DNA of 64,000 nucleotides from Rickettsia bellii RML369-C (GTDB lineage: Bacteria > Pseudomonadota > Alphaproteobacteria > Rickettsiales > Rickettsiaceae), in contig NC_007940.1 in NCBI RefSeq assembly GCF_000012385.1, positions 372,001-436,000 on the forward strand. The letters are read 5' to 3'. The notes under the pieces were generated by a model, which was not told the origin of the DNA, did no database searches, and saw nothing but the letters and a program-made list of their open reading frames with translations. Shown one piece after another: positions 9,459-19,500 of the stretch; positions within the stretch are counted from its first letter, which is position 1; each line of letters opens with the position of its first letter. The position numbers were made by a program, and so were the translations under genes.

Positions 9459-9628
9459 TGACAGCGTACGTGCTTTTCGATTCATGCGAGCAATACTGTA
9501 GCTAGGATGAAACCAATTTTATAACTAATAAAACTACCTCCAATACTTACTTTACCCTTTAACCCCACAAAGTTATTGTTTGTTTTACTTTTTGTGATTA
9601 TTATCGCATAGAAAATTAACTTAACTCT

Positions 9629-12379
9629 ATGCCAAATATAGACATTCTTATTTTTGCTAGTTTTTTAGCGATTAATTTAATCGTTGGATTTGCGGATATT
9701 AAAAATATAAAGAATATTCGGGAATATGCGATTGGAAAAAGAAATTTCTCGACCGGTACAATAGTCGCAACCTTGATTGCTACTTGGATTGGTACTAGCA
9801 CTTTCCTAATCAATAATTCACGAATATATATTGACGGGTTGTTTTACTTGCTTCCTAGCATACTCGGTAGTGTTGTTAGTTGGCTCTTAATTGCCTATTT
9901 CCTTGCTCCTCGTTTCGAGCATTTTTTAGGTAGTAGGTCAGTAGCCGAAATAATGGGGAACGCTTACGGCAATAAAGTTCGTGGTCTTACCTCTATTGTT
10001 AGCATATTAATGGCTATAGGCAGGATTGCCATCCAGTTTCATATAGCTAGTCTAGTACTAGAGTTATTTTTTGGTATTTCAAATTTTTATGTGAATTTGT
10101 GTTTAGCGACTTTCATAATAAGCTATTCGGCTTTCGGCGGCGTTAAATCCGTTACTTTTACTGAAGCCGTACAGTTTTTTACCTATAGTGCCGTTATTCC
10201 GGTAATAGGGATTATAGTGTGGAATGTTTTTAGCGATCCTACTATTTCTATCGACTCAAATGTGCAACATCATCTTACCGATTTAGGGATGATATTTAAC
10301 TATACTAACCCTAAATTTTGGATATCCTTAAATATCTTTATATATTTTGCAATTCCATCGCTTGGTCCTTCGATTTTTCAAAGAATATTGATGGCAAAGG
10401 ATATACACCAGATATCAAGAACCTTTTTTATTTCAGCAATTATTTGCCTTTGTTTATCTGTCTTATTCATTTGGATTGCGATATTATTGCTTTCCCAAAA
10501 TGCTGTCGATAGTAGTCAATTATTTTCTCAGATTACTAAAAGCTATATAGGATTTAAAGGCTTAATAGTTGGCGTTATTATGGCAATGATAATCTCAAGC
10601 ACTAACTCTTATATTAACGTTGCAACAGTAAGCTTTATTAATGATATCTGTAAAAAAACCTCGTTGCGATATAGCTATGTAACTGCGGTTATCATAGGTT
10701 TGATAGGATTCGTTATCTCGCTTTATACGAAAGACCTAATTAATATATTCTTATTACTTACAAGTATATATTTACCTATAATTACCTTGCCGTTGATTCT
10801 CTTGATATACGGCTTTAAATCAACTGCTAAAACCTTTTTTATTGGTGCGGTAGCAGCATTGTTAACAATCATAGTATGGCAGCTATTTTCTTTAAGGCAG
10901 ATTATAGGAATTTATCCGATCTTGCCGGCTGCGATCATAAACTTAATCTTTTTCCTTGGTAGTCATTATATTTTAAAACAGCCGGGCGGCTTTGGTTCGT
11001 TAAAAGAGCCTCTAAGTGTAAGGCTGATAAAGCAAGAGCGAAGAAGAAAATTCTTGGGTTTATTCCGCTTAATCAAGAATTTTAATCCTTTAGTATATTG
11101 GAATAATACATTACCACGCCAGGAAATCACTTATAGCTATGTTGGGATATTTATTTTAATCTCTATTTTTTCATCATTATATCTTATGCCTAACAGTAGG
11201 ATAATGAACCATCTAAATATATATAATATTATTTATCATTGTACGCTTGTAACTTCTGCAATATTAATTACTTACCCGCTATGGCCTTTGAGGTTTCAGA
11301 AGAAATATATCATATCCTTATTCTGGTTTGTTGCTAATTTCGGGATATTGATATTTTTTAGTAGTTTGCTTGTTTTATCAAGCAACTTCTATCAATTACA
11401 ATTGATGAGTTCAATAATTAACCTGCTAATAATTGCGACATTATTTAGATGGCATACTACCTTGCTTATGACTATTATTGGCGTATTTGTCAGCATAGAG
11501 TTTTATAAATATTTTATGGATGAGAAGCTTTTAGTTAATATAGATAGTTTTCAGTTCAAAGTGATATATTTCATTACTTTATTTAGTGGTTTGTTAATTG
11601 TTTTCTTAAGACCAAGGCAAGAACAGGAAAGATTAGTTAATCTAAAAAATACTCATTTAGGGGATAGGGTTAGCTTTAGAGAGCAGGAACTAGAGAAATT
11701 ACTTGATTTAAAACATGAATTTCTACGTAATATAAACCATGAAATAAATACGCCGCTAACCGGTATTATTAGCCTTGGTGAAACTTTATGGGCTAATTAC
11801 GATAGATTTAGTGATGATCAACGCCGTAATGCAGTAGAGATAATAGCTAAAAGTTCTATTAGATTAAATAGTCTGATAAGTAATATTTTAGATTTTTCAA
11901 AACTATCTAGTCTTGGTTATGAATTAAATAAAGACAACATAAATTTAAGTGAGCTATTGCATGAGCGAATTAAAATATGTAAAAAACTATACTTGAATAA
12001 TAAGAAGTTAGAATTTATATCTGAGATTGAAGAAAATATAATATTTAAATGTGATCCTCATTATATTAGCCATACATTCGATAATTTGATAATTAACGCT
12101 ATTAGCTATTGTAATGACGGTATAATAAAAATTGATTTACAAAAGCAGGAAAATAATATTTTATTTACTATCAAAGATGATGGAATAGGTGTACCAAAAG
12201 AGGAACTACAAAGTATATTTGGTGTGTTTGTCGTAAGCTCAAAGACCCGAACACCTGCAGGTGGTAGAGGAATGGGGCTTGCCTTGTGTAAAAAGGTAAT
12301 AGAGCTGCATGGTGGCAAAATCTGGGCAGAAAATGATAAACAGGGGAAGACGGCTTTTGTGTTTACTATGCCCCTTTAA
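9629..12379 (+). CDS. Sodium:solute symporter fused to sensor histidine kinase (CbrA-like)
   Basis: 916 residues. The first ~450 form a multi-span SSS (SLC5/PutP-type) transporter with segments such as GTIVATLIATWIGTSTFL. After further membrane segments up to about residue 670 comes a cytoplasmic kinase: HisKA with H704 in RNINHEINTPLTGII, an N box (TFDNLIINAISYCNDG), DDGIGVP, and the G box GRGMGLALCKKVIELHGG. This is the layout of CbrA-type sensors, in which transport and signalling share a protein. No response regulator gene is adjacent. The substrate is not deducible. The start follows a short AT-rich gap after the IS110 remnant; an SD-like site is weak. Confidence 0.9.
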   Translation: MPNIDILIFASFLAINLIVGFADIKNIKNIREYAIGKRNFSTGTIVATLIATWIGTSTFLINNSRIYIDGLFYLLPSILGSVVSWLLIAYFLAPRFEHFLGSRSVAEIMGNAYGNKVRGLTSIVSILMAIGRIAIQFHIASLVLELFFGISNFYVNLCLATFIISYSAFGGVKSVTFTEAVQFFTYSAVIPVIGIIVWNVFSDPTISIDSNVQHHLTDLGMIFNYTNPKFWISLNIFIYFAIPSLGPSIFQRILMAKDIHQISRTFFISAIICLCLSVLFIWIAILLLSQNAVDSSQLFSQITKSYIGFKGLIVGVIMAMIISSTNSYINVATVSFINDICKKTSLRYSYVTAVIIGLIGFVISLYTKDLINIFLLLTSIYLPIITLPLILLIYGFKSTAKTFFIGAVAALLTIIVWQLFSLRQIIGIYPILPAAIINLIFFLGSHYILKQPGGFGSLKEPLSVRLIKQERRRKFLGLFRLIKNFNPLVYWNNTLPRQEITYSYVGIFILISIFSSLYLMPNSRIMNHLNIYNIIYHCTLVTSAILITYPLWPLRFQKKYIISLFWFVANFGILIFFSSLLVLSSNFYQLQLMSSIINLLIIATLFRWHTTLLMTIIGVFVSIEFYKYFMDEKLLVNIDSFQFKVIYFITLFSGLLIVFLRPRQEQERLVNLKNTHLGDRVSFREQELEKLLDLKHEFLRNINHEINTPLTGIISLGETLWANYDRFSDDQRRNAVEIIAKSSIRLNSLISNILDFSKLSSLGYELNKDNINLSELLHERIKICKKLYLNNKKLEFISEIEENIIFKCDPHYISHTFDNLIINAISYCNDGIIKIDLQKQENNILFTIKDDGIGVPKEELQSIFGVFVVSSKTRTPAGGRGMGLALCKKVIELHGGKIWAENDKQGKTAFVFTMPL

Positions 12380-12512
12380 TGTCATACCGCAAGCTTGTAG
12401 CGGTATCCAAAAAAACAATAAAAAATACTAACGTATTTTTAACTGGCTCTAGTTCCCAAGCCACGGGATGACACTGAACGCCTTTTTGAAGTCATGTGCC
12501 ACGGGACGACAA
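12380..12512. repeat. Palindromic element, family C, degenerate
   Basis: Begins GTCATACCGCAAGCTTGTAG and carries the family C core AAAAAATACTAACGTATTTTT then GCCACGGGATGAC. A further CCACGGGACGAC follows. It fills the whole gap between the symporter-kinase and the next gene. Confidence 0.7.
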
Positions 12513-12537
12513 TTAAACAATAAAAAAACAAACAAAT

Positions 12538-13713
12538 ATGAAAACAATTTTACTTATAGCATTACTTAGCACGCAATATAAGGGTGATAACGATAATGTT
12601 TTAGCAATTACTGAGGCTTTAAAACAACAATATCAAAAGGAAAACTTACAGATTGATACAGTTAATTTGGAAATCGATAAGCTAAATTCTAATCAGATAG
12701 AAAAATATCCAAATCAGGTAATTATTATAGGTGCAGGGCTTGATGGTATTAAAGCATTTACTATTTTAAACTCTAACAAAGGCAGTAGTAAATTTATTTG
12801 GAGTGGTCATCAATTAATAAATGAAGTAACAGAAAATTTAAAGATTTTAGATAATATAGTATTGCCATCTTATGCTTTAAATCAAGAGCAAATCAAACAA
12901 ATTCAAGAAGCAAAGGTTAAGTTAATAGAAACTACCGGCATACCTCATACTCTTACAAAAGAGGATTGTATAAAGGAGTATAGAGATTTAGCTGATAAAA
13001 AGTTAATTCCTGATTCTTCTAACGGTTATATATTTACCTGTCTATCAGGTGATGCTCCTGATTCAAATGGAAAAATAAAATTTTATACCCAAGAAGAAGC
13101 TTATAAATTGGGTGAGCAATTAGCTCAAATTGTAAAATTAAAAAATATGATGCTTTTAGTGACAAATGGACCTAGAACCGGTCAATATGATCCTAAGGCT
13201 GTTCCTGATAAAGTAAAACTTCCAGTACATGAAAAAAATAGTGATATTGATTTAGTTAGTAAAGCTTTTTTAAAAGGAGTAAAAAGCATATTAGATAATG
13301 AAGCAGAGGAAAAAGTAAAATTTGAGAATTTTGTATTTGGAAAGCCAAGTGTATTTAAAGGATATTTAGGTGCAGCTATAGAAAATGAAAAAAGCATAGT
13401 AGTTATTGGCGGGGAATCTTCAAGCCAAATTACACAAGCGTTAGACTTAGTACCTGGTAGGTTATATATTAAGAAAAATACTGCTATGAATGATGTTCAT
13501 GAAAAGCAAGTAAATAAAATACTAGAAACTAATAAAGGAGCTAAATTATTAAATGATAATGAAGTTGATTTAATTATTAATGTTATTACTGATGAAGCCT
13601 ATAGTGATGCTGAAATAGTTGCAAAGGAGTTTGAAGAAGAAAATCATTTTTTTAATGAAGAAGAATGTTTATATGAAGTTATAGGATATACATTAGAGCT
13701 AGGAACGGTATAA
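12538..13713 (+). CDS. Hypothetical protein, 391 aa; possible ELM1-like (DUF1022) fold
   Basis: No signal peptide in the usual sense; an initial hydrophobic strand (TILLIALLSTQ) looks like the first strand of a Rossmann-type domain. Alternating strands and helices continue, with VIIIGAGLDGIKAF near residue 62, MLLVTNGPRTGQYDP near 203, and VVIGGESSSQITQALD near 285. The latter two sit where ELM1-like glycosyltransferase-fold proteins have 'TSRRTP' and 'T-x-D-S-x-S-M' motifs, so that is a guess at the fold only. Five bases separate it from ldcA, suggesting one transcript and perhaps a cell-envelope role. Confidence 0.55.
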   Translation: MKTILLIALLSTQYKGDNDNVLAITEALKQQYQKENLQIDTVNLEIDKLNSNQIEKYPNQVIIIGAGLDGIKAFTILNSNKGSSKFIWSGHQLINEVTENLKILDNIVLPSYALNQEQIKQIQEAKVKLIETTGIPHTLTKEDCIKEYRDLADKKLIPDSSNGYIFTCLSGDAPDSNGKIKFYTQEEAYKLGEQLAQIVKLKNMMLLVTNGPRTGQYDPKAVPDKVKLPVHEKNSDIDLVSKAFLKGVKSILDNEAEEKVKFENFVFGKPSVFKGYLGAAIENEKSIVVIGGESSSQITQALDLVPGRLYIKKNTAMNDVHEKQVNKILETNKGAKLLNDNEVDLIINVITDEAYSDAEIVAKEFEEENHFFNEEECLYEVIGYTLELGTV

Positions 13714-13718
13714 AAAAC

Positions 13719-14615
13719 ATGAAAAAAATTATTTTTAATAAACAACAAGATTTTATATCAATTATAGCACCGGCGTCAGGTTGTCCTGATGCACAAGATA
13801 GGTTAGCTAAATCAATTGAAATGCTAAATTTGCAAGGTTTTAAAACCTTAGTAGATGATAAGATATTGGTAGGGGATGAGCTACCATTTTTTGTTGCTCC
13901 AAAAGCTGAAAGGCTTAGAATGTTTAAAGAGGCAATGGAAAATGAGCAAGTTAAGATAATTTGGGCTTTTCGTGGCGGGTATGGTTGTAGTGAGATTGTA
14001 GAAGATTGCTTTAATATACAAAAAAAAGGTGATAAAATCCTGATAGGTTATAGTGATATTACAGCACTGCATCTACTTTTTAATGGTCATTATAATATTC
14101 CAACTATTCACGGCTCGGTCTTAACTTCGTTTCTACATCCTGTAAATCAAGATATTAATTCTATCCTAAATGTTCTAAAAGGTGAAGATAGTAGAATTGC
14201 TCTTTCGCCAATAAATAAAATTAATGACAATCCTATAGAGGGAAAAATACTAGGTGGCAATTTAACGGTTTTTAGCAAGCTAATTGGAACTTCCGTTAAT
14301 CTAAAAACAAACAATATATTGCTGCTTGAAGACGTCAACGAAAAAGGCTATGCAATTCATCGTAATTTGGTGCAGCTAAAGAATGCCGGTATATTTGATG
14401 GAATAGAGGCGATAATTTTTGGTGATTTTACTAGCGGGGATGAAAATATAGAATTGGCTATAAAAAGTTTCTGTCTAAACCATATTCCAAATATTAAGAC
14501 TTATAGAGCTGAAGGGATAGGGCATGGAACAGTAAACCAACCGGTTATTATGAATCATGAAGTAGTTATAAGCGGTAATTACTTAAGTTTCTCTAGCCCT
14601 TTTGAGATGATGTAG
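13719..14615 (+). CDS. ldcA: LD-carboxypeptidase (muramoyltetrapeptide carboxypeptidase, family S66)
   Basis: 298 residues. Family S66 removes the terminal D-alanine from the tetrapeptide of recycled murein. The nucleophile serine is in GYSDITAL (S112), preceded by the signature WAFRGGYGCSEI near residue 87. The catalytic glutamate fits LLLEDVNEKGYAIHR near 206, and the histidine fits GIGHGTVNQPV near 268. The complete triad suggests an active enzyme. The cut protein acts in the cytosol on peptides imported during wall turnover. It follows the preceding gene closely on the same strand. Confidence 0.93.
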   Translation: MKKIIFNKQQDFISIIAPASGCPDAQDRLAKSIEMLNLQGFKTLVDDKILVGDELPFFVAPKAERLRMFKEAMENEQVKIIWAFRGGYGCSEIVEDCFNIQKKGDKILIGYSDITALHLLFNGHYNIPTIHGSVLTSFLHPVNQDINSILNVLKGEDSRIALSPINKINDNPIEGKILGGNLTVFSKLIGTSVNLKTNNILLLEDVNEKGYAIHRNLVQLKNAGIFDGIEAIIFGDFTSGDENIELAIKSFCLNHIPNIKTYRAEGIGHGTVNQPVIMNHEVVISGNYLSFSSPFEMM

Positions 14616-14637
14616 GTTGGCTTTAATGTCATTCCCG

Positions 14638-14892
14638 CATAGGCGGGAATCCAGCATAAAGCAAGATACCTAAGCTTTTAATTTTAAAAACTTGCTGCTT
14701 TTATGTTTATTTTTCTGGATTCCCGCTTCTGCAGGAAGGATTTGTTGCGTGGATTCAAAAGCACCATAGGTGTCATCTAGTTGCTTGGGAACTAGATCCA
14801 GAAAATAATAAAAAATACTAATTTTATTAGTATTTTTAACTGGATCCCATGAATAAATCACGGGATGACAGGGGAAAATGATCTACGCAACA
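14638..14892. repeat. Long family C palindromic element, copy 1
   Basis: About 255 bases. Starts GTCATTCCCGCATAGGCGGG and ends CGGGATGACAGGGGAAAATG. Nearly identical (about 95% by eye) and in the same orientation as 19122-19384. It looks composite: an outer GTCATTCCCGC unit plus an inner CTAGTTGCTTGGGAACTAG hairpin. Confidence 0.9.
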
Positions 14893-15071
14893 ATTTAACA
14901 AAAATAAATGTAGAAAGGGAAAGCTCTATTTTGCCATATTGTTACTTCTTCTATTACCTTATCTGTTAGATTAAATTTAATTTCTTTGCCTTATATAAGT
15001 TTTTTAAATTATAGATAAGTTGCAAATTTAACAATTTGCAACTTCTTTTTTTAAAACTTACACAGATTTTA

Positions 15072-17387
15072 TTACATATCTCCTCCAAAATCATCGTCGT
15101 AGTTACCAATATTTTGTCCAGTGAGCTCTAGAGCATACTGATACATCCCAGACTCATTATTCTTTTGTGCATGGTATCTGATTTGCTCTAGATGCATATC
15201 TTGCATTTTCCTGTCATGTTCTAAAGCCTGCTGATTATAATCCTGTATGAACTTAAGCATATCATCTCCTCTTGATGGTCCAGGATTTAATGGTTTTAAT
15301 TCTACTCCTTTTTCAGAATCATCTTGATTTGTCTTTGCTGAACTTTTCTTTATACATTTATATGCAACAAAACCACCAACACCACATAATGCTAATATTC
15401 CGCTAATACCACCAACTATTGACAACCATGGAGTTTCTGTAGTATTTTCTGATTCAGGAGTAGTACTATTGTGAGGCTGAACGAGGTCATTTGGTAGTAT
15501 TTTATAATCCTCTTGAGTTAATGGTACTTGATAACATCTTTTTATTTCCCCAACAATATAGTTGGTCCATTTATCTACTTCAGTACAATCGTTAAAATTA
15601 TCAGTATGTAAAATTGGTTTTATAGTATGCTCTAACCAACTCTCCCATCCTTTTCCACATTGATATTTTATAATTGAGTAAGGTGTTGCCTGTATAAGGG
15701 CTATTCCATCTTGTTGTTGTTTTATGACTATTACTTTCTCTCTATCCGGGACTATGATACGGTCACCAGGACGTAAACAATCATTTTCCTTTACTAAAGA
15801 ACAAGGTTTGCCAATATAATCTTCTATAGTTTTAATTATATGTGGTTGTTGGTTACAAGTATAAGTGTTAGGTGTACCTTTAGAATTGCATGTGAGGACA
15901 AAATCTTTATTGTTAGTTGTTTTATCGGGTTCCTGTCTATCATTTCCTTTACTTGTATCGGGATTTTGTAACCATGATTTGAAATCGTTCATACTACATT
16001 TTGCTTCTAGCTTATGTATACCAATTAAATTTCTTACAGAAACTGAAAATGTAGATGTAAATTTTTCTCTAATTATTGTATGAAAGTATTCTTGTAGTGC
16101 AGTTGGTGATTGATGATTACAAAACAATAACCAAGCCTCTCCTACAACATAATTATAAGAGTGAGCATGGTAAGATTGTACATAATTTAATAGCTCGAAA
16201 AAGTCATTCCAATTATGCTTTGCTACTATATTATTAGCACTAGTAATACGTGCTTGTTGTAGGGTTGCTGAATCATAATGCATCACAGCACTTGCGAATC
16301 CTTCAGTAAAAAAACGAGGCATTGAATCCATTTTACCTTGAAGTATAGCATTGATTATTGCATGGGCCATTTCATGCTCAAGTACCCGAAAATCACTATT
16401 GATGTGTGAGGAGGCTCTCATGTTACATATAATCTTTTGAGCATTATTATAACCAGGATAAGGAGTTGAACCATAGACTCCACTTTCTCCATAATATGTT
16501 GGTGGTGGACTTAAATTTAATGTGCAGTCATGTGTTATCGCCTTATTTAGTAGGTTAGTCCCAAATATTTCGCCAATTTTATCAATAGCTATTTGCAAAT
16601 GTTCTTTAACTGCTGTTCTATTCCTACCATAATAACTATCACTAACTTTAAAAGTACCAAAACGACCAAAATCCACATTATATTGGTCAAGATATTGAGA
16701 TGGCGTTTGCGTTGCACAAGTGTCAGAAAAACATTCATCAATTATCACATAATTATTACTTGGTGCATATTGTGCTGAATGCTTTGGGAGTTCTATATCT
16801 TCACGTTTATTTCTTACATGAGATGAATTGTAACTTGAATAATAACTTCCTTCTTCCTTATAGTAGTTCAATTCATCTTTTATATATTTTTTAAGGTCAT
16901 AACCCTTATAACTGTCTTTTTTATGACCCAACGATGAAGTAGCTTTATTGTTGTTTTGCTGTTTTTTGTTATGGTGAGAGTCTTTAGACTTATTTCTCTC
17001 TTGGACCTGAGGTGCAGTAGAGTAGCTACCTTTTTGTTGAGGTTTAGCTAATTTGTGATTATTATTAGTAACTTTCTCTATTTTTTTAGAATTATATTGA
17101 GAATGATTTGATGTTAGAGAAGAAGAATTAACTTTCTGATTATTATAATTCTGCATAAAATGATGATTGCCATTGTACATATATTTAGGAAGCAAATTAT
17201 GTGAGCTATGACTAATAGAACTAGTGTTCTTGTGGTGGTAACTTGTAGATAAAGTATGATTAAAATGCGTAGTAGTTGAGTTTACAATAGCAGAACCATT
17301 ATTATGTATTTTTGTATTATTTGTATTAGTTTTGATATTGCTTAGTGCAGCCGTAACCGTCACCATGCCAGTTGTTGTATTAAACAT
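15072..17387 (-). CDS. Large surface metallopeptidase-like protein (gluzincin HExxH, collagenase M9-like)
   Basis: 771 residues. The zinc site is LEHEMAHAI (H338, E339, H342) followed 20 residues later by FFTEGFAS (E362), the glutamate-ligand spacing of gluzincins and close in style to bacterial collagenases. The first ~170 residues are low-complexity, rich in His, Asn, Ser and Thr. A Cys-containing, LysM-like stretch (QPHIIKTIEDYIGKPC ... RPGDRIIVPDREKV) lies near 500-570. One membrane span (SIVGGISGILALCGVGGFVAY) near 655-675 precedes a charged ~90-residue tail. No clear N-terminal signal peptide is seen. It may be a membrane-anchored protease; substrate and topology are unknown. Confidence 0.75.
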   Translation of the reverse strand: MFNTTTGMVTVTAALSNIKTNTNNTKIHNNGSAIVNSTTTHFNHTLSTSYHHKNTSSISHSSHNLLPKYMYNGNHHFMQNYNNQKVNSSSLTSNHSQYNSKKIEKVTNNNHKLAKPQQKGSYSTAPQVQERNKSKDSHHNKKQQNNNKATSSLGHKKDSYKGYDLKKYIKDELNYYKEEGSYYSSYNSSHVRNKREDIELPKHSAQYAPSNNYVIIDECFSDTCATQTPSQYLDQYNVDFGRFGTFKVSDSYYGRNRTAVKEHLQIAIDKIGEIFGTNLLNKAITHDCTLNLSPPPTYYGESGVYGSTPYPGYNNAQKIICNMRASSHINSDFRVLEHEMAHAIINAILQGKMDSMPRFFTEGFASAVMHYDSATLQQARITSANNIVAKHNWNDFFELLNYVQSYHAHSYNYVVGEAWLLFCNHQSPTALQEYFHTIIREKFTSTFSVSVRNLIGIHKLEAKCSMNDFKSWLQNPDTSKGNDRQEPDKTTNNKDFVLTCNSKGTPNTYTCNQQPHIIKTIEDYIGKPCSLVKENDCLRPGDRIIVPDREKVIVIKQQQDGIALIQATPYSIIKYQCGKGWESWLEHTIKPILHTDNFNDCTEVDKWTNYIVGEIKRCYQVPLTQEDYKILPNDLVQPHNSTTPESENTTETPWLSIVGGISGILALCGVGGFVAYKCIKKSSAKTNQDDSEKGVELKPLNPGPSRGDDMLKFIQDYNQQALEHDRKMQDMHLEQIRYHAQKNNESGMYQYALELTGQNIGNYDDDFGGDM

Positions 17388-17560
17388 GATGTATCCTTTT
17401 TGTTAATCTTAATAAATGATGTTAATAGACTTAGAATCTAAAAATAGGTAGTACTCAAAGATTAGGTAAGACAAAAAATAGAGGATAAAAATAGCAGGTT
17501 ATTTTAGGTATCCCTTTTTTGGAGAAAAATTAATATATTCGTAAGTAAGTATTTATGAAT

Positions 17561-17633
17561 TACACTATGACACTGTTAACAAAATCTCTTTGATTATCAA
17601 TTAAAGCTATTTTGTTAACAGTGTCATAGTGTA
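17561..17633. repeat. Perfect 25-bp inverted repeat
   Basis: Left arm 17561-17585 and right arm 17609-17633 are perfect reverse complements (core CTATGACACTGTTAACAAAA), with a 23-base spacer. It lies upstream of the metallopeptidase gene and beside a transposase remnant. There is no T-run typical of a terminator. Confidence 0.8.
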
Positions 17634-17682
17634 GATAAGAATATTAAATTGAATATTGAAGAAGTAAGCTAGTCATGTATAA

Positions 17683-17905
17683 GGGTTAATTCAGAATTGA
17701 CGGACACCGCTGGCGAGAATTTTTTCTAAGCCATTCATAATACGTTTTTCGCAATATACCATAATCTCTGCATGTCTTTTGATATATTCGCTACTGCTTC
17801 AGTATATTTAAATACTTTATCTCTTGTTTTCTTGATCGTGCCATAACTGTTACCTTGATAATTTAACATATCTTGCTCCTCCTCTCTCTTGAACACCGCT
17901 ATAAT
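17683..17905 (-). pseudogene. Transposase remnant (helix-turn-helix part)
   Basis: Read on the minus strand, broken frames give ARSRKQEIKYLNILKQ, stops, then RDYGILRKTYYEWLRKN. The latter resembles the helix-turn-helix of IS481-type transposases (R-x-x-G-I-x-R-K-T-x-Y-x-W-L). Everything downstream has been lost. Before it, GVQERGGARYVKLSR is translated from what may be another repeat. The rest of the 17388-18193 gap holds the inverted repeat and a short palindromic element and otherwise nothing recognisable. Confidence 0.4.
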
Positions 17906-18090
17906 ATAGCTCTGCTAAATATTTTTCATAAAATGTAAAAATTATTTCTCCTCTTTTTTTTAATGCTCTGTTATAATTATTCCAGTTGTAAACTCTTTAT
18001 AGCTTTGACATATACACTTGTGGTTAAGTTCTTTGTCAATTCAATACTTTATCGAATTCGTAGCTATTTTTTTCTTATCCACAAAACAAT

Positions 18091-18160
18091 ACCTCCCGTG
18101 GCTTGGGAACTAGAGCAGTTTTTTTATTATCATCCCATGACTTGATCACGGGATGACACA
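18091..18160. repeat. Short family C palindromic element
   Basis: CTCCCGTGGCTTGGGAACTA on the left and TGATCACGGGATGAC on the right; the interior is mostly deleted. It lies 34 bases before hemC. Confidence 0.65.
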
Positions 18161-18193
18161 TAAATAGCACTAATAATATAAGAATAAATTTAA

Positions 18194-19096
18194 ATGATAA
18201 ATTCTATCAGGATAGGCACTAGAAAAAGTAAGCTCGCTTTAACGCAAACTAACCTAGTTATTGAGCAAATCAAACAGCATTTTCCTAATATTAATTGTGA
18301 GATAGTCGAAATTACTACTAGCGGTGATTTGATCCAAAATAAACCTTTATATGATATAGGCGGTAAGGCTTTATTCTTGAAAGAAATAGAGCAGGCTTTG
18401 CTTAATAAAAAGGTTGATTTGGCTGTTCATTCTTTGAAAGATGTTCCAGGAATAATACCTAAAGATTTGAGTATTGAAGCTGTTTTAGAGCGAGAAGATT
18501 CAAGAGATGTGTTTGTTTGTCTGACACATAAATCCATAGAAGAGCTGCCGAAAAATGCCGTAATAGGGACTTCCTCGGTACGCCGAAAATTATGTGTACA
18601 AAGAATGAGACCGGATTTAGAAATAATAGTGTTTAGGGGTAATGTTGACTCAAGAATCAATAAGTTAATTAATAAGGAAGTTGACGCAACCATACTTGCA
18701 TATGCCGGCTTAAAAAGGCTTAATGCATTTAATCCGGAATATTGTCATTTGATAGAGCATTCGCAGATGTTGCCATGTATAGGGCAAGGTGTTATTGCGA
18801 TTGAAATACGAAAAGATGATCATGATATGATTGAGATATGCAAACAAATTAACCATCTACCAACTTTTGAATTGATAAAGCCGGAAAGAGCACTTTTAGA
18901 ATATTTAGATGCAAATTGCCGCACGCCTATAGGTGCTTATTCGAAATATTTAGATAATGGTGATATACAAACCGATTTTATGCTCGGTAACCTTGATGGT
19001 AGTAAAATAGCTTTCCATACAGAAATATCTAACCCGAAAACCTCTAAAGAATCAGGCATAAAAGCCGCTAAAGTGATGCTGCTCTCTTTATCTTAA
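18194..19096 (+). CDS. hemC: Porphobilinogen deaminase (hydroxymethylbilane synthase)
   Basis: 300 residues, full length. HemC joins four porphobilinogens into hydroxymethylbilane for heme synthesis. Signatures: [13 protein letters not shown] at the start, HSLKDVP near residue 80, GTSSVRRK near 130, RGNVDSRI near 150, and the dipyrromethane-cofactor cysteine C242 in [11 protein letters not shown]. The gene sits alone between repeats with no heme genes nearby, which is common in Rickettsia where pathways are scattered. The ribosome site is poor. Confidence 0.97.
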   Translation: MINSIRIGTRKSKLALTQTNLVIEQIKQHFPNINCEIVEITTSGDLIQNKPLYDIGGKALFLKEIEQALLNKKVDLAVHSLKDVPGIIPKDLSIEAVLEREDSRDVFVCLTHKSIEELPKNAVIGTSSVRRKLCVQRMRPDLEIIVFRGNVDSRINKLINKEVDATILAYAGLKRLNAFNPEYCHLIEHSQMLPCIGQGVIAIEIRKDDHDMIEICKQINHLPTFELIKPERALLEYLDANCRTPIGAYSKYLDNGDIQTDFMLGNLDGSKIAFHTEISNPKTSKESGIKAAKVMLLSLS

Positions 19097-19121
19097 AATA
19101 AAATTGTTGTATGGCTTCAAT

Positions 19122-19384
19122 GTCATTCCCGCGTAGGCGGGAATCCAGCATAAAGCGAGATACCTAAGCTTTTAATTTTAAAAACTTGCTGCTTTTATGT
19201 TTATTTTTCTGGATTTCTGCTTCTGCAGGAAGGCTTTGTTGCGTGGATTCAAAAGCACCCTAGGTGTTATCTAGTTGCTTGGGAACTAGATCCAGAAAAT
19301 AATAAAAAATACTAATTTTATTAGTATTTTTAACTGGCTCTAGTTCATAAATCACGGGATGACAGGGGAGAATGATCCACGCAA
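19122..19384. repeat. Long family C palindromic element, copy 2
   Basis: Nearly identical to 14638-14892, same orientation, about 260 bases, starting GTCATTCCCGCGTAGGCGGG. The two copies flank the metallopeptidase gene and hemC. Confidence 0.9.
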
Positions 19385-19500
19385 GCAAACCTTAAGCGGG
19401 AATGATATACAAGGTCACCTACACATGAATAAAATATAACGTTTTTTTAAAACTTTCTGGTATTATTGACAGTTTGTCCTTATGCTTTTGTAGAAAATTT

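Larger units (their letters stand above)
8281..9475 (+). mobile_element. IS110-family insertion sequence, inactive
   Basis: The element comprises a structured non-coding left part (8281-8500), a frameshifted IS110 recombinase gene (8501-9458) and a short right flank. IS110 elements lack terminal inverted repeats, so the exact ends cannot be set from one copy; the limits given are approximate. It lies directly after a palindromic element. Confidence 0.75.
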
